A stretch of DNA of 64,000 bases from Mycobacterium colombiense (GTDB lineage Bacteria; Actinomycetota; Actinomycetes; Mycobacteriales; Mycobacteriaceae), in assembly GCF_003284935.1 (NCBI RefSeq), contig NZ_QMEV01000010.1, positions 1-64,000 on the forward strand, in the 5' to 3' direction. The notes beneath the pieces were generated by a model that saw only the letters and a program-made list of their open reading frames with translations, ran no database searches and was not told the origin of the DNA. This document shows, piece by piece, positions 1-10,292 of this stretch. Within the stretch, counting starts at the first letter, position 1. Every line of letters starts with the position of its first letter. A program made the translations under genes and the position numbers.

Positions 1-123
1 ACTGGGGGCAGCGCTCGATCACGGGCGAGGCATCATGGATCTGGCCAGCGCCGCGTCAGCCAGGCGGCCGGCCAGCGTCAGCCACGACGCGCACGCGCAC
101 TGGAAGGTCAGCGTTACGGGTGA
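1..123 (+). CDS. ftsW: FtsW C-terminal end (partial)
   Basis: An open frame enters from the left edge and stops with TGA at 121-123, giving about 40 residues rich in Arg and Gln that end in LEGQRYG. The stop overlaps the GTG start of murG. In mycobacteria the gene directly upstream of murG is ftsW, the septal SEDS glycosyltransferase, whose cytoplasmic tail is basic; identity rests on position and composition because no membrane segment is inside the window. Confidence 0.6.
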   Translation, partial: TGGSARSRARHHGSGQRRVSQAAGQRQPRRARALEGQRYG

Positions 124-1346
124 ACGACACGGTCAACAAGCCGACCGGCGGGCGGGGGGCAGACCCCTTGCCCGCCGGTGCCGCGTTGCCCTCTTTTAGG
201 CCCCTGTCGGTCGTGCTGGCCGGCGGGGGAACGGCCGGTCACGTCGAACCCGCGATGGCCGTCGCCGACGCGCTGAGCGCCCTGGATCCGCAGGTCAGGA
301 TCACCGCGCTGGGCACCGCCCGCGGGCTGGAGACCAGGCTGGTGCCCGAGCGCGGTTATGACCTCGAGCTGATCACGCCGGTGCCGCTGCCGCGCAAACC
401 CAGCGGCGACCTGGCCCGGCTGCCCTCGCGGGTGTGGCGGGCCGTCCGCGAGACCCGCGCCGTGCTCCGGGCGGTCGACGCCGACGTGGTGATCGGCTTC
501 GGCGGGTACGTGGCGCTGCCGGCCTACCTCGCCGCCCGCGGCGTCTCGCCGCGCCAACCCCGGGTCCCGGTGGTGATCCACGAGGCCAACGCCAGCGCCG
601 GACTGGCCAACCGGGTGGGCGCCCGCAGCGCCGTGCGGGTGCTTTCCGCGGTGGCCGATTGCGGCCTGCCCCGCGCCGAGGTGGTCGGGGTGCCGGTGCG
701 CGAGGCCATCACCTCGCTGGACCGCGCGGCGTTGCGCGCCGAGGCGCGCAGGTATTTCGGCTTCGCCGACGACGCGCGGGTGCTGCTGGTGTTCGGCGGC
801 TCGCAGGGCGCGGCCTCGCTGAACCGGGCCGTGTCCGGCGCGGCCGCCGAGCTCGCCGCCGCCGGCGTGGCCGTCCTGCATGCGCACGGCCCCAAGAACA
901 CGCTGGAGTTGCGCGACCCTGCGCCGGGCGACCCGCCCTACGTTGCGGTGCCCTACCTCGACCGGATGGATCTGGCCTATTCCGCCGCCGACCTGGTGAT
1001 CTGCCGGTCCGGGGCCATGACGGTCGCCGAGGTGTCGGCGGTGGGCCTGCCGGCCATCTACGTGCCGCTGCCGATCGGTAACGGCGAGCAACGGCTCAAC
1101 GCGCTGCCGGTGGTCAACGCCGGCGGCGGCATGATCGTCGCCGACGCCGACCTGACGCCGGAGCTGGTGGCCCGCGAGGTAGCGGGGCTCATGGGCGACC
1201 CGCCGCGGCTGGCGGCCATGACCGCCGCCGCCGCGCTGGTGGGGCATCCCGACGCGGCGCGCCGGGTGGCCCAGGCGGCGCTGGACATCGCCAGGAAGGC
1301 GCAGCTCGGCCGCCCGAGCGACCGGCCGGCCGGGGGAAGCCGGTGA
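120..1346 (+). CDS. murG: UDP-GlcNAc:lipid I N-acetylglucosaminyltransferase MurG
   Basis: Converts lipid I to lipid II at the inner face of the membrane, the last cytoplasmic step of peptidoglycan synthesis. The 408-aa product has the N-terminal glycine-rich loop [12 protein letters not shown] (about residue 34), [14 protein letters not shown], the FGGSQGA loop and the C-terminal donor-binding segment [17 protein letters not shown] followed by EQRLNA, all typical of GT28 enzymes. The first 28 residues are an extension common in mycobacteria. The GTG start overlaps the upstream stop and the stop overlaps murC (GTGA), so it is translationally coupled inside the dcw operon. Confidence 0.97.
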   Translation: MNDTVNKPTGGRGADPLPAGAALPSFRPLSVVLAGGGTAGHVEPAMAVADALSALDPQVRITALGTARGLETRLVPERGYDLELITPVPLPRKPSGDLARLPSRVWRAVRETRAVLRAVDADVVIGFGGYVALPAYLAARGVSPRQPRVPVVIHEANASAGLANRVGARSAVRVLSAVADCGLPRAEVVGVPVREAITSLDRAALRAEARRYFGFADDARVLLVFGGSQGAASLNRAVSGAAAELAAAGVAVLHAHGPKNTLELRDPAPGDPPYVAVPYLDRMDLAYSAADLVICRSGAMTVAEVSAVGLPAIYVPLPIGNGEQRLNALPVVNAGGGMIVADADLTPELVAREVAGLMGDPPRLAAMTAAAALVGHPDAARRVAQAALDIARKAQLGRPSDRPAGGSR

Positions 1347-2809
1347 ACACCCCGCAGCTGCCCCCCGAGCTGCAGCGGGTGCACATGGTCGGCATCGGGG
1401 GGGCCGGCATGTCGGGCATCGCCCGCATCCTGCTCGACCGCGGCGGCCTGGTGTCCGGCTCGGACGCCAAGGAGTCGCGCGGCATCCACGCGCTGCGCGC
1501 CCGGGGCGCGCAGATCAACATCGGCCACGACGCCTCCGCCCTGGACCTGTTGCCCGGCGGCGCCACCGCGGTCATCACCACCCACGCCGCCATCCCGAAG
1601 ACCAACCCCGAGCTCGTCGAGGCCCGCCGGCGCGGCATCCCGGTGATCCTGCGGCCGGCCGTGCTGGCCAAGCTGATGGACGGCCGCACCACGCTGATGG
1701 TCACCGGCACCCACGGCAAGACGACGACGACGTCGATGCTGATCGTGGCGCTGCAGCACTGCGGACGCGACCCGTCCTTCGCGGTCGGCGGCGAGATGGG
1801 GGAGGCCGGCACCAACGCTCACCACGGCAGCGGCGACTGCTTCGTCGCCGAGGCCGACGAAAGCGACGGCTCGCTGCTCGAGTACACCCCCAACGTCGCC
1901 GTGGTCACCAACATCGAGACCGATCACCTGGACTTCTACGGCAGCGCCGACGCCTATGTCGCCGTGTTCGACGCCTTCGTCGAGCGGCTGGCCCCGGGCG
2001 GGGCGCTGGTGGTGTGCGTCGACGACCCGGGGGCCGAGTCGTTGGCCAGGCGCACCGCCGAGCTGGGCATCCGGGTGCTGCGGTACGGGTCCCCGCGCTC
2101 CGGCGACGAACTCGCCGCCACGTTGTTGTCGTGGCAACAGCAGGGCACCGAGGCCGTCGCGCAGATCCGGCTGGCCCCCGAACTGGACCCGGAGCAACAC
2201 CCGCGGGTGATGCGGCTGTCGGTGCCCGGCCGCCACATGGCGCTCAACGCGATGGGTGCGCTGCTGGCGGCGCTCGAGATCGGCGCGCCTGCCGACGCCG
2301 TGCTGGACGGCCTGGCCGGCTTCGAGGGCGTGCGCCGCCGGTTCGAACTGGTGGGCAGCGCGGCGTCGGTGCGGGTGTTCGACGACTACGCTCACCACCC
2401 CACGGAGATCGTCGCCACGCTGGCTGCGGTCCGCACCCTGCTCGAGCAGAGCGGTGACGGCCGCAGCATCGCGGTGTTCCAGCCCCATTTGTATTCGCGC
2501 ACAAAGGCTTTCGCGGAGGAGTTCGGGCGAGCTCTGGACGCCGCGGACCAAGTCTTCGTTCTCGACGTCTATGGCGCTCGCGAACAGCCCCTGGCCGGCG
2601 TCAGCGGGGCCAGCGTCGCCGAGCACGTCACCGTGCCGGTGAGCTATCTGCCGCACTTCTCCGCGGCCGCCGAACAAGTGGCCGCCGTGGCCGCGCCCGG
2701 TGACGTCATCGTCACCATGGGCGCCGGCGACGTGACCCTGCTCGGGCCCGAGATCGTGACGGCGCTGCGGGTGCGGGCCAACCGCGGGGCGCCCGGGGCG
2801 TTGCGATGA
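1343..2809 (+). CDS. murC: UDP-N-acetylmuramate--L-alanine ligase MurC
   Basis: Adds L-alanine to UDP-MurNAc with ATP. The 488-aa protein shows the N-terminal Rossmann-like motif [13 protein letters not shown] (about residues 15-27), the ATP-binding P-loop [12 protein letters not shown] (about 122-133), and the C-terminal Mur ligase motif [10 protein letters not shown] (about 345). Length is normal for actinobacterial MurC. It starts with GTG overlapping the murG stop and overlaps ftsQ by ATGA, so it is expressed as part of the same operon. Confidence 0.97.
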   Translation: MNTPQLPPELQRVHMVGIGGAGMSGIARILLDRGGLVSGSDAKESRGIHALRARGAQINIGHDASALDLLPGGATAVITTHAAIPKTNPELVEARRRGIPVILRPAVLAKLMDGRTTLMVTGTHGKTTTTSMLIVALQHCGRDPSFAVGGEMGEAGTNAHHGSGDCFVAEADESDGSLLEYTPNVAVVTNIETDHLDFYGSADAYVAVFDAFVERLAPGGALVVCVDDPGAESLARRTAELGIRVLRYGSPRSGDELAATLLSWQQQGTEAVAQIRLAPELDPEQHPRVMRLSVPGRHMALNAMGALLAALEIGAPADAVLDGLAGFEGVRRRFELVGSAASVRVFDDYAHHPTEIVATLAAVRTLLEQSGDGRSIAVFQPHLYSRTKAFAEEFGRALDAADQVFVLDVYGAREQPLAGVSGASVAEHVTVPVSYLPHFSAAAEQVAAVAAPGDVIVTMGAGDVTLLGPEIVTALRVRANRGAPGALR

Positions 2810-3771
2810 CCGAGCCCGACGACCCCGTCCCGACCGACGTGGCGGGCGAGCGGGCCGAAGCCCAGCCCGACGGCGACGACGCGGTCACCGAGCCGCTCGT
2901 CACCGACGCGGCCGGCCCCCAGCCCGATCAGGGGGCCGATCAGGCCGAGGTCGAGGGACCACGCCGGCGCGCCCGTCGGGAACGGGCCGAACGCCGCGCC
3001 GCACAGGCCCGCGCCACCGCCATCGAAGAGGCGCGCCGCGAGGCGAAGCGCCGGGCCAGCGGACTGGGCAGCGAGCCCTACCCCCCTAAACAACCGGCGC
3101 GTGGCGTCGTTCGGGGCCTGAAGATGCTGCTGGCCACCGTCCTGCTGGTCATCGTGGGCATCGGGCTGGCCCTGATCCTCTACTTCACGCCGGCGATGTC
3201 GGCGCGCAACATCGTCGTCGTGGGCACCGGGGTGGTCACCCGGGAGGAGGTCCTGGACGCGGCGAAAGTGCGGCCAGGGACCCCGCTGTTGCAGATCAAC
3301 ACCAGCCAGGTGGCCGACCGGGTGGCGGCGATCCGGCGGGTGGCCAGCGCGCGGGTGCAACGCCAGTATCCGTCGGCGCTGCGGATCACCATCGTGGAGC
3401 GAGTTCCGGTGGCGGTCAAGGACTTTCCCGACGGCCCCCATCTCTTCGACCGCGACGGCGTGGACTTCGCGACGGGGCCGCCGCCCCCGGCGCTGCCGTA
3501 CCTCGATGTCGCCGACCCGGGACCGAACGATCCGGCGACCAAGGCCGCCCTGCAGGTGCTGACCGCGCTGCGGCCCGAGGTCGAGGGCCAGGTCGGCCGG
3601 ATCGCGGCGCCCTCGGTGGCCTCGATCACGCTGACGCTCGGCGACGGCCGGGTGGTGATCTGGGGGACCACCGACCGCACCGACGAGAAGGCCGAGAAGC
3701 TGGCCGCGCTGTTGACCCAGCCCGGCAAGACCTACGACGTCTCCAGCCCGGACCTGCCGACGGTCAAGTAG
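2806..3771 (+). CDS. ftsQ: Cell division protein FtsQ
   Basis: Divisome scaffold protein. The 321-aa sequence has a long charged cytoplasmic N-terminus (about 100 residues, Arg/Glu rich), one transmembrane segment near residues 106-127 (core [20 protein letters not shown]), then a POTRA domain beginning around [15 protein letters not shown] and the FtsQ beta domain. The extended N-terminus is usual in mycobacteria. It overlaps murC by ATGA and is followed by the ftsZ promoter region. Confidence 0.95.
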   Translation: MTEPDDPVPTDVAGERAEAQPDGDDAVTEPLVTDAAGPQPDQGADQAEVEGPRRRARRERAERRAAQARATAIEEARREAKRRASGLGSEPYPPKQPARGVVRGLKMLLATVLLVIVGIGLALILYFTPAMSARNIVVVGTGVVTREEVLDAAKVRPGTPLLQINTSQVADRVAAIRRVASARVQRQYPSALRITIVERVPVAVKDFPDGPHLFDRDGVDFATGPPPPALPYLDVADPGPNDPATKAALQVLTALRPEVEGQVGRIAAPSVASITLTLGDGRVVIWGTTDRTDEKAEKLAALLTQPGKTYDVSSPDLPTVK

Positions 3772-4044
3772 CGATCTTCGTCACGTCGCGCGGCACGATG
3801 CGCCGTCGAGCAGCGCTCACGCCGCCCCGGCGCTGCAAAATTGCCCAAAATTTGCGGAGCGCGTGTCGGCGCGCCTGCGGGGTTAGGGCGCGCCGTACCC
3901 ATACCGTTCTGGTTGCGCGTTACTACTTGACATAACTCTAACTCTATGGTTGAGGTTGAGGGTTTGCCGGGAAGGGACGCGAACGTCCGGAGGAGCCCAC
4001 CGCCGGGAGAGCTGAGCCAAGCCCATCAGGGAGGAAGACGAATG
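3772..4044 (+). promoter_or_regulatory. ftsZ upstream region
   Basis: A 273-bp intergenic stretch separates ftsQ from ftsZ although the preceding genes overlap, so ftsZ probably has its own promoters. It contains a TTGACA hexamer at 3927-3932 followed by short tandem repeats (AACTCT twice, GGTTGA twice) without a well-spaced classical -10, and an AT-rich patch near 3836-3856. The GGAGG at 4031-4035 is the ribosome binding site for ftsZ. Promoter assignment is tentative. Confidence 0.45.
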
Positions 4045-5202
4045 ATGACCCCCCCGCATAACTACCTGGCCGTGATCAAGGTCGTGGGTATCGGTGGCGG
4101 CGGCGTCAACGCCGTCAACCGGATGATCGAACAAGGCCTCAAAGGCGTGGAGTTCATCGCGATCAACACCGACGCACAGGCGCTGTTGATGAGCGATGCC
4201 GACGTCAAACTCGACGTCGGGCGCGAGTCCACGCGCGGCCTCGGAGCCGGGGCGGACCCCGAGGTCGGCCGCAAGGCCGCCGAGGACGCCAAGGACGAGA
4301 TCGAGGAGCTGCTGCGCGGCGCCGACATGGTGTTCGTCACCGCCGGCGAGGGCGGTGGCACCGGGACCGGCGGCGCGCCCGTCGTCGCCAGCATCGCGCG
4401 CAAGCTGGGCGCGTTGACCGTCGGCGTGGTCACCCGGCCGTTCTCGTTCGAGGGCAAGCGGCGCGGCAACCAGGCCGAGAGCGGCATCTCGGCGCTGCGC
4501 GAGAGCTGCGACACCCTGATCGTGATCCCCAACGACCGGCTGCTGCAGATGGGCGACGCCGCGGTGTCACTGATGGACGCCTTCCGCAGCGCCGACGAGG
4601 TGCTGCTCAACGGTGTGCAGGGCATCACCGACCTGATCACCACGCCGGGCCTGATCAACGTGGACTTCGCCGACGTCAAGGGCATCATGTCCGGGGCGGG
4701 CACGGCCCTGATGGGTATCGGATCCGCGCGCGGCGAGGGCCGCTCGCTCAAGGCCGCCGAGATCGCCATCAACTCGCCGCTGCTGGAAGCCTCGATGGAG
4801 GGCGCACATGGCGTGCTGATGTCGATCGCCGGTGGCAGCGACCTCGGTCTGTTCGAGATCAACGAGGCGGCCTCGCTGGTGCAGGACGCCGCCCACCAGG
4901 ACGCCAACATCATCTTCGGCACCGTGATCGACGACTCGCTGGGCGACGAGGTGCGCGTCACCGTCATCGCCGCGGGCTTCGACGCCGCCGGCGCCGGCCG
5001 CAAACCCGTCATCGGGGGCAGCGCCGACAAGGAAGAAAAGGGCGGCGCGCACCGGATCGAGTCGGCGAAGGCGGGCAAGCTCACCTCGACGCTGTTCGAA
5101 CCGGTCGACGCGGTCAGCGTGCCGGTCCACACCAACGGCTCGACCCTGAATATCGGCGGCGATGACGACGACGTCGACGTGCCGCCCTTCATGCGCCGCT
5201 GA
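4045..5202 (+). CDS. ftsZ: Cell division GTPase FtsZ
   Basis: Tubulin-like GTPase that forms the Z ring. The 385-aa protein begins [20 protein letters not shown] as in other mycobacteria, has the tubulin signature [12 protein letters not shown] (about residues 100-111), the T7 loop [12 protein letters not shown], and ends in an acidic tail [13 protein letters not shown], the conserved C-terminal peptide that binds partners such as SepF and FtsW. Two adjacent ATGs occur at 4042 and 4045; the second has the better spacing (9 nt) from GGAGG. A frame extends further upstream but lacks conservation. A short variable insert (ADKEEKGG) lies before the tail. Confidence 0.98.
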   Translation: MTPPHNYLAVIKVVGIGGGGVNAVNRMIEQGLKGVEFIAINTDAQALLMSDADVKLDVGRESTRGLGAGADPEVGRKAAEDAKDEIEELLRGADMVFVTAGEGGGTGTGGAPVVASIARKLGALTVGVVTRPFSFEGKRRGNQAESGISALRESCDTLIVIPNDRLLQMGDAAVSLMDAFRSADEVLLNGVQGITDLITTPGLINVDFADVKGIMSGAGTALMGIGSARGEGRSLKAAEIAINSPLLEASMEGAHGVLMSIAGGSDLGLFEINEAASLVQDAAHQDANIIFGTVIDDSLGDEVRVTVIAAGFDAAGAGRKPVIGGSADKEEKGGAHRIESAKAGKLTSTLFEPVDAVSVPVHTNGSTLNIGGDDDDVDVPPFMRR

Positions 5203-5206
5203 GAAC

Positions 5207-5989
5207 ATGCCGGTGACCCTGGACCCCCGGCCGCGACGGTCGGGGCCGCCTGGCCGACACGGAATTTCGGATACTGGTCACGTGAGCGTTCGCATTCGGC
5301 GGGTGACCACCACCCGCGCCGGTGGGGTCTCGAAGCCGCCCTTCGACACCTTCAACCTGGGTGACCACGTCGGGGACGACCCCGCGGCGGTGGCCGACAA
5401 CCGGGCCCGGCTGGCCGCCGCCATCGGCCTGCGCGGCAGTCGCGTTGTGTGGATGAACCAGGTCCACGGTGACCGGGTCGAGGTGGTCGACGGGGCCCGC
5501 GACACCGCGGTCGACAACACCGACGCGTTGGTGACCCGCACCGCACGACTGGCGCTGGCGGTGGTGACCGCCGATTGCGTGCCGGTGTTGATGGCCGACG
5601 CGCGGGCCGGTGTGGCCGCGGCGGTGCACGCCGGCCGGGTCGGCGCCCAGCGCGGGGTGGTGGCCCGCACGGTGGAGACGATGCTGGGGCTCGGCGCGCG
5701 GCCCGAAGACATATCGGCCCTGCTGGGCCCGGCGGTCAGCGGCCGCAACTACGAAGTGCCTGCGGCGATGGCCGACGAGGTCGAGGCGGCGTTGCCGGGT
5801 AGCCGCACCACCACCGCGGCGGGCACGCCCGGACTGGATCTGCGTGCCGGAATCGCTTGCCAGCTAAGGGATTTGGGCGTAACGGCCATCGACATCGATC
5901 CGCGATGCACGGTGGACGACCCGGCGTTGTTCAGTCACCGCCGGGACGCGCCGACCGGGCGGCTGGCCTCACTGGTCTGGATGGAGTGA
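5207..5989 (+). CDS. YfiH/LACC1-family copper-zinc oxidoreductase
   Basis: Member of the laccase-domain (DUF152) family found beside ftsZ in actinobacteria and equivalent by position to M. tuberculosis Rv2149c. Related proteins act as purine nucleoside phosphorylase/polyphenol oxidase or in peptidoglycan precursor quality control; the role here is unproven. The 260-aa product has the family motifs VVTADCVPVLMAD and AAVHAGRVGAQRG, supplying Cys and His metal ligands. ATG 5207 starts 4 nt after ftsZ; an in-frame GTG at 5282 (before the conserved SVRIRRVTTTRAGG) is an alternative start. Confidence 0.9.
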   Translation: MPVTLDPRPRRSGPPGRHGISDTGHVSVRIRRVTTTRAGGVSKPPFDTFNLGDHVGDDPAAVADNRARLAAAIGLRGSRVVWMNQVHGDRVEVVDGARDTAVDNTDALVTRTARLALAVVTADCVPVLMADARAGVAAAVHAGRVGAQRGVVARTVETMLGLGARPEDISALLGPAVSGRNYEVPAAMADEVEAALPGSRTTTAAGTPGLDLRAGIACQLRDLGVTAIDIDPRCTVDDPALFSHRRDAPTGRLASLVWME

Positions 5990-5994
5990 CTGCG

Positions 5995-6768
5995 ATGGCG
6001 GCCCCGGACACTGGAAGCGACCGCGAATCGGAATTGACTCACGCATTGGCGTCGGTGCGCTCACGCCTTGCCGCGGCGGCCGAAGCGGCGGGCCGCAATG
6101 TCGGCGATATCGAAGTTCTGCCCATTACCAAATACTTCCCAGCAACCGATGTGGTGACTTTGTCGCGATTGGGTTGTCGCGCCGTCGGCGAATCGCGGGA
6201 CCAGGAAGCGACGGCGAAAGTGGCCGAAGTCACCCGGCTGCTCGCGGCGCCCGCGCGGGCGGGCGTGGGAAATCCGCGTTGGCACATGGTGGGTCACATC
6301 CAGCGGAACAAGGCCCGGTCTGTGGCGCGCTGGGCGCACACCGCGCACTCGGTCGACAGCACGCACCTGGTGACCGCGCTCGACAAGGGGGTGGCCGCGG
6401 CGCTTTCCGACGGCCGTCGCACCGACCCGATGCGGATCTACGTCCAGGTCAGCCTCGACGGCGACGAGTCGCGCGGCGGCATCGACATTTCCCGGCCGGG
6501 AGCCGTCGATCAGGTGTGCGACCGGGTCGAGGATTCCAAGAACCTGGACCTGGTCGGGCTGATGGGGATTCCGCCGCTGGACTCGGACCCCGAAGAGGCG
6601 TTTGACCGGCTCCGATCCGAGCATCGGCGGGTTCTCGAGTCCCACCGCAACGCCGTCGGGCTGTCCGCCGGCATGTCGAACGACTTCGAAATCGCCGTCA
6701 AACACGGTTCGACATGTGTGCGTGTCGGTACCGCGCTAATGGGCCCGCGGCGGTTACCGTCACCGTAA
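5995..6768 (+). CDS. YggS-family pyridoxal phosphate-binding protein
   Basis: PLP homeostasis protein with alanine-racemase N-terminal fold (COG0325). The 257-aa product carries the PLP lysine in LPITKYFPATDV (about residue 40), WHMVGHIQRNKA, and the C-terminal LSAGMSNDFEIAVKHGST followed by VRVGTALMG that binds the cofactor phosphate. By position it corresponds to Rv2148c. An in-frame GTG at 5986 overlaps the upstream stop (GTGA) and may be the true coupled start, adding three residues. Confidence 0.93.
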   Translation: MAAPDTGSDRESELTHALASVRSRLAAAAEAAGRNVGDIEVLPITKYFPATDVVTLSRLGCRAVGESRDQEATAKVAEVTRLLAAPARAGVGNPRWHMVGHIQRNKARSVARWAHTAHSVDSTHLVTALDKGVAAALSDGRRTDPMRIYVQVSLDGDESRGGIDISRPGAVDQVCDRVEDSKNLDLVGLMGIPPLDSDPEEAFDRLRSEHRRVLESHRNAVGLSAGMSNDFEIAVKHGSTCVRVGTALMGPRRLPSP

Positions 6769-6834
6769 GTAGTCACTGCAGTAACAGCTTTATCACTAAC
6801 ACCAGTACTCCCAGGGGCTAGAAGGGTCAACGCA

Positions 6835-7482
6835 ATGAGCACACTGCACAAAGTCAAGGCCTATTTCGGTATGGCCCCAATGGACGACTACGAGGACGAG
6901 TATTACGACGACCACGCCCCCTCCCGTGGTTTCCCGCGCCCGCGATTTGACGACGGATACGGTCGTTACGAGCAAGACGACTACGACGATCCGCGCCGCG
7001 AGCCCGCCGACTACCCGCCGCCCGCCGGCTATCGCGGCGGCTACGGAGACGAACCGCGCTACGGCGCCGTCCACCCCCGCGAGTTCGACCGCGCCGAGCG
7101 GGGCGGCGGCCCGCGCTTCGGGTCGTGGTTGCGCAACTCCACCCGCGGCGCGCTGGCGATGGACCCGCGCCGGATGGCGATGATGTTCGAAGAGGGCCAC
7201 CCGCTGTCGAAGATCACCACGCTGCGGCCCAAGGACTACAGCGAGGCCCGCACCATCGGCGAGCGTTTCCGCGACGGCACCCCGGTGATCATGGACCTGG
7301 TGTCGATGGACAACGCCGACGCCAAGCGGCTCGTCGACTTCGCGGCCGGCCTGGCCTTCGCCCTGCGCGGCTCGTTCGACAAGGTCGCGACCAAGGTGTT
7401 CCTGCTGTCGCCCGCCGACGTGGACGTGTCCCCGGAGGAGCGCCGCCGGATCGCCGAAACCGGTTTCTACGCTTACCAATAG
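6835..7482 (+). CDS. sepF: Cell division protein SepF
   Basis: Anchors FtsZ filaments to the membrane. The 215-aa sequence has an N-terminal amphipathic segment ([15 protein letters not shown]), an acidic and Tyr/Arg/Pro-rich linker (about residues 18-90), and the C-terminal SepF (DUF552) domain from about residue 118, with [20 protein letters not shown] and [21 protein letters not shown] 6835 is preceded by an AAGGG-type ribosome site. It follows the yggS-type gene after 66 bp. Confidence 0.95.
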   Translation: MSTLHKVKAYFGMAPMDDYEDEYYDDHAPSRGFPRPRFDDGYGRYEQDDYDDPRREPADYPPPAGYRGGYGDEPRYGAVHPREFDRAERGGGPRFGSWLRNSTRGALAMDPRRMAMMFEEGHPLSKITTLRPKDYSEARTIGERFRDGTPVIMDLVSMDNADAKRLVDFAAGLAFALRGSFDKVATKVFLLSPADVDVSPEERRRIAETGFYAYQ

Positions 7483-7649
7483 GCGCATCCGCCGCCCCGA
7501 TCCGCAGCGGTCGTTCGGTTTCTCGAGGGACCGCAGGGGCGACGTGAGCTAAGGACTCTTACTCGGAGTCGGTACGCTGGCAGGCGCCGCGCTGATCCAC
7601 GGCGCTTGGCATCGCTTAGCTTCTCATCGGTAAGGTCGGGGCACTTCAG

Positions 7650-7940
7650 TTGGTGTTGTTCTTTCAGATCCTCGGGTTTGCGCTGTTCATCTTCTGGCTG
7701 CTGCTCATCGCCCGGGTCGTCGTCGAGTTCATCCGCTCGTTCAGCCGGGACTGGCATCCCACCGGCATCACCGTCGTGGTGCTCGAGATCATCCTGTCGA
7801 TCACCGATCCGCCGGTGAAGTTGCTGCGCCGGCTGATCCCGCAACTCACCATCGGGGCGGTCCGCTTCGACCTGTCGATCATGGTGCTGTTGCTCGTCGC
7901 GTTCATCGGCATGCAGCTGGCGTTCGGCGCCGCCGCCTAG
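7650..7940 (+). CDS. YggT-family membrane protein
   Basis: Small integral membrane protein (96 aa) of the YGGT family, the counterpart of Rv2146c between sepF and wag31. Two hydrophobic regions flank the conserved ITDPPVKLLRRLIP motif; the first is near residues 5-25 and the second near residues 70-92. Start codon is uncertain: TTG at 7650 gives MVLFFQ as in relatives, with GTG at 7653 as alternative. Its function is unknown, with a presumed link to division or osmotic homeostasis. Confidence 0.88.
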   Translation: MVLFFQILGFALFIFWLLLIARVVVEFIRSFSRDWHPTGITVVVLEIILSITDPPVKLLRRLIPQLTIGAVRFDLSIMVLLLVAFIGMQLAFGAAA

Positions 7941-8226
7941 GCCACGGGACGCCTCGGTCGAGGCCGCGCCTCCGGCCCGTCGGGGTCAATCCATTCCGCC
8001 CCGGAGACGGTTCGGACACGTTTTAGCGTCGGTGTGGTACCCGCCATTTAAAATTTCTAAGGTTTCGGATTTTATTGCCCTCAATGTTTGAAATTGGCTC
8101 TTATTTATTGGGCTAATCAGCAACGGTCGCGCCTGGTGTGACAGGATGGACGGCAGTTGCACTACGGCTACCACTGCGTTCTACACTTTCCAGAACGTTC
8201 GACAGGGAACTTGAGGGGACGAAACA
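7941..8226 (+). promoter_or_regulatory. wag31 upstream region with AT-rich block
   Basis: This 286-bp gap contains a conspicuously AT-rich block (about 8036-8120) in otherwise GC-rich DNA, followed by the wag31 leader and a GAGGGGACG ribosome site near 8212-8220. Mycobacterial wag31 is known to be transcribed from its own promoter, so this is its likely regulatory region. No exact promoter hexamers are claimed. Confidence 0.4.
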
Positions 8227-9030
8227 ATGCCGCTTACACCAGCCGACGTCCACAATGTGGCGTTCAGTAAGCCACCGATCGGCAAGCGGGGCTACAACGA
8301 AGACGAGGTGGATGCCTTCCTCGATCTGGTGGAAGCCGAGCTGACGCGGCTCATCGAAGAGAACAGCGATCTGCGCCAGCGCATCGAAGAGCTGGACCAC
8401 GAGCTGGCCTCCGGCGGTGGCTCGGCCACCCCGGCCGCGGCCGCCGCCCCCACCCAGGCGATTCCCGTGCGCGAGCCCGAACCGGAACCGGCCAAGCCGG
8501 CGCCGGCCGCGGCCCCGGCCGCCGCGGTCAACAACGAGGAACAGGCCATGAAGGCCGCTCGGGTGCTGACGCTGGCGCAGGACACCGCCGACCGCCTGAC
8601 CACCACCGCCAAGACCGAGTCGGAAAAGATGCTGGCCGACGCCCGCGCCAATGCCGACCAGATCCTCAGCGAGGCCCGCAGCACCGCCGAGACCACCGTC
8701 GCCGAGGCCCGGCAGCGCGCCGACGCGATGCTCGCCGACGCGCAGACCCGTTCGGAAACCCAGTTGCGGCAGGCTCAGGAGAAGGCCGACGCCCTGCAGG
8801 CCGACGCCGAGCGCAAGCACTCCGAGATCATGGGCACCATCAACCAGCAGCGCACCGTCCTGGAAGGCCGCCTCGAGCAGCTGCGCACCTTCGAGCGCGA
8901 ATACCGCACCCGGCTCAAGACCTACCTGGAATCGCAGCTGGAGGAACTCGGGCAGCGCGGATCCGCGGCACCCGTGGACTCCAGCGCGGACGCGGGCAGC
9001 TTCGACCAGTTCAACCGGGGCAACAACTAG
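8227..9030 (+). CDS. wag31: DivIVA homologue Wag31 (Ag84)
   Basis: Polar scaffold that directs apical growth. The 267-aa protein opens with [20 protein letters not shown], the DivIVA N-terminal lipid-binding domain, followed by a coiled coil ([20 protein letters not shown]), an Ala/Pro-rich linker (about residues 60-105) and a long C-terminal coiled coil up to about residue 240. The Thr in the linker (APTQAIP) lies where Ser/Thr kinases modify the M. tuberculosis protein, but that equivalence is inferred. Length is close to the M. tuberculosis protein. Confidence 0.97.
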   Translation: MPLTPADVHNVAFSKPPIGKRGYNEDEVDAFLDLVEAELTRLIEENSDLRQRIEELDHELASGGGSATPAAAAAPTQAIPVREPEPEPAKPAPAAAPAAAVNNEEQAMKAARVLTLAQDTADRLTTTAKTESEKMLADARANADQILSEARSTAETTVAEARQRADAMLADAQTRSETQLRQAQEKADALQADAERKHSEIMGTINQQRTVLEGRLEQLRTFEREYRTRLKTYLESQLEELGQRGSAAPVDSSADAGSFDQFNRGNN

Positions 9031-9121
9031 CCGTTCGGGCGTGCCGGTCGCTCGCCGAGCTTCGGGGTTGGCACACTAGGTCATGAAACCGCGGTCCCGC
9101 TCGTCGCTTGGAGGATGACTG

Positions 9122-9466
9122 ATGCTCATCATTGCGCTGGTCCTGGCCCTGATCGGGCTCGTCGCGTTGGTGTTCGCGGTCGTCACGAGCAACGAGCTGG
9201 TGGCCTGGGTCTGCATCGCCGCCAGCGTGGTGGGCGTGGTGTTGTTGATCCTCGACGCGCTGCGGGAACGCCAGCGGGGTGAGTTGGGCGGCGGCGAAGC
9301 CCAGGACGCCGACGAGGCCCCGGTCGACGACGAAGGCTACGTCGACTACCCCGAGGAGGCCCCGGGCGAGGGCGAACCGGCGGCGACGGGGGAGCCCGCG
9401 CAGGCCGCGCAGACCGAAGAGTCCAGGGTCCCGTCCGACGGCCACGGCGACGAGCCCGCCAAGTAA
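9122..9466 (+). CDS. Small membrane protein downstream of wag31 (Rv2144c-like)
   Basis: A 114-aa product with two N-terminal transmembrane segments (about residues 2-21 and 28-48) and a cytoplasmic or exposed acidic tail of about 60 residues rich in Glu, Asp, Ala and Pro. The position immediately after wag31 corresponds to Rv2144c. A GGAGG at about 9111-9115 precedes the ATG. Function is unknown. Confidence 0.85.
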   Translation: MLIIALVLALIGLVALVFAVVTSNELVAWVCIAASVVGVVLLILDALRERQRGELGGGEAQDADEAPVDDEGYVDYPEEAPGEGEPAATGEPAQAAQTEESRVPSDGHGDEPAK

Positions 9467-9492
9467 CTTCCTGTCCCGGCCGCGGTTGCGCG

Positions 9493-10179
9493 TTACCGCG
9501 CTCCGCCGGTCGGCGTGCCCAGCAGCTCGCGCACCTCGTCGTCGCTGATCTGGTGGAAGTCGTCGTAGACCTGGCCGACCGCTTCGAAGCCGGGCGGCAT
9601 CGTCAAGCACACCACGTCGTCGGCCTCCCGCGCGAGTTCGCCGCAGGTCGACGCCGGTCCCACCGGGACGGCGACCACGATCGACTTCGGGCCTGCGGCC
9701 CGGATGGCGCGCACGGCGGCGAGCATGCTTGCGCCCGTTGCGATTCCGTCGTCGACCAGGACGACGATCCTGCCGCGCAGGTCGGCCATCGGGCGACCAC
9801 CCCGGTAGGCGTGTTCGCGCCGCAGCAGTTCGGCCGCCTCGCTGTCGATCACCTCGCGCACCTGCTCGTCGGTGATGTGCAGGCCGCGCACCACGTCGTC
9901 GTTCATCACCACGCCGCCACCGCTGGCCAAGGCGCCCATCGCCAGCTCTGACCACTGCGGCACCCCGAGCTTGCGGACCAGGAAGACGTCGAGCGGAGCC
10001 CCGAGGGCCGCGGCGATCTCCCACGCCACCGGCACGCCGCCGCGGGCCAACCCGAAGACCAGCACATCACTCCGGCCGCGGTAGGCCGCCAGCTCCTGCC
10101 CCAGCGCGCGTCCGGCCTCGCGCCGGTCGACGAACGTCTTCGGGGATGTCCGCCGGATAAAGCCACTCGATCGGTTCAT
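9493..10179 (-). CDS. Phosphoribosyltransferase-domain protein (Rv2143-like)
   Basis: 228-aa protein of the type I PRTase fold. The PRPP-binding motif is clear as [14 protein letters not shown] (about residues 135-148), preceded by [15 protein letters not shown] and [16 protein letters not shown], which are typical of ComF/erythromycin-esterase-associated PRTases. No nucleobase specificity can be read. It converges on the wag31 downstream gene with a 26-bp gap and corresponds to Rv2143 by position. The upstream region is shared with the divergent small membrane gene at 10293. Confidence 0.88.
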   Translation of the reverse strand: MNRSSGFIRRTSPKTFVDRREAGRALGQELAAYRGRSDVLVFGLARGGVPVAWEIAAALGAPLDVFLVRKLGVPQWSELAMGALASGGGVVMNDDVVRGLHITDEQVREVIDSEAAELLRREHAYRGGRPMADLRGRIVVLVDDGIATGASMLAAVRAIRAAGPKSIVVAVPVGPASTCGELAREADDVVCLTMPPGFEAVGQVYDDFHQISDDEVRELLGTPTGGAR

Positions 10180-10292
10180 GCGTTCACACTCCCGGCTGCT
10201 GGGCCTGTCTCCAGGCTACGTGCGGTGGCCCGCGCGCGGTGGCAGAGTTCGGGTGGGCGGCCGGGGCAGGCACCACCGAAAGGATCTGCGAG

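Noticed and set aside
114..1247. Long minus-strand open frame opposite murG
   Set aside because: Low-complexity Arg/Gly/His translation typical of antisense in GC-rich genes; murG motifs are unambiguous on the plus strand.
1058..2677. 539-codon minus-strand frame opposite murC
   Set aside because: Covers murC with no domain; a compositional shadow.
4062..5192. Long minus-strand frame opposite ftsZ
   Set aside because: Ser/Pro/Thr-rich shadow of a highly conserved gene.
9467..9492. Bidirectional terminator between the Rv2144c-like and PRTase genes
   Set aside because: Only a 5-bp stem (GCGGT/ACCGC) with a long loop partly inside the gene end; too weak to call.
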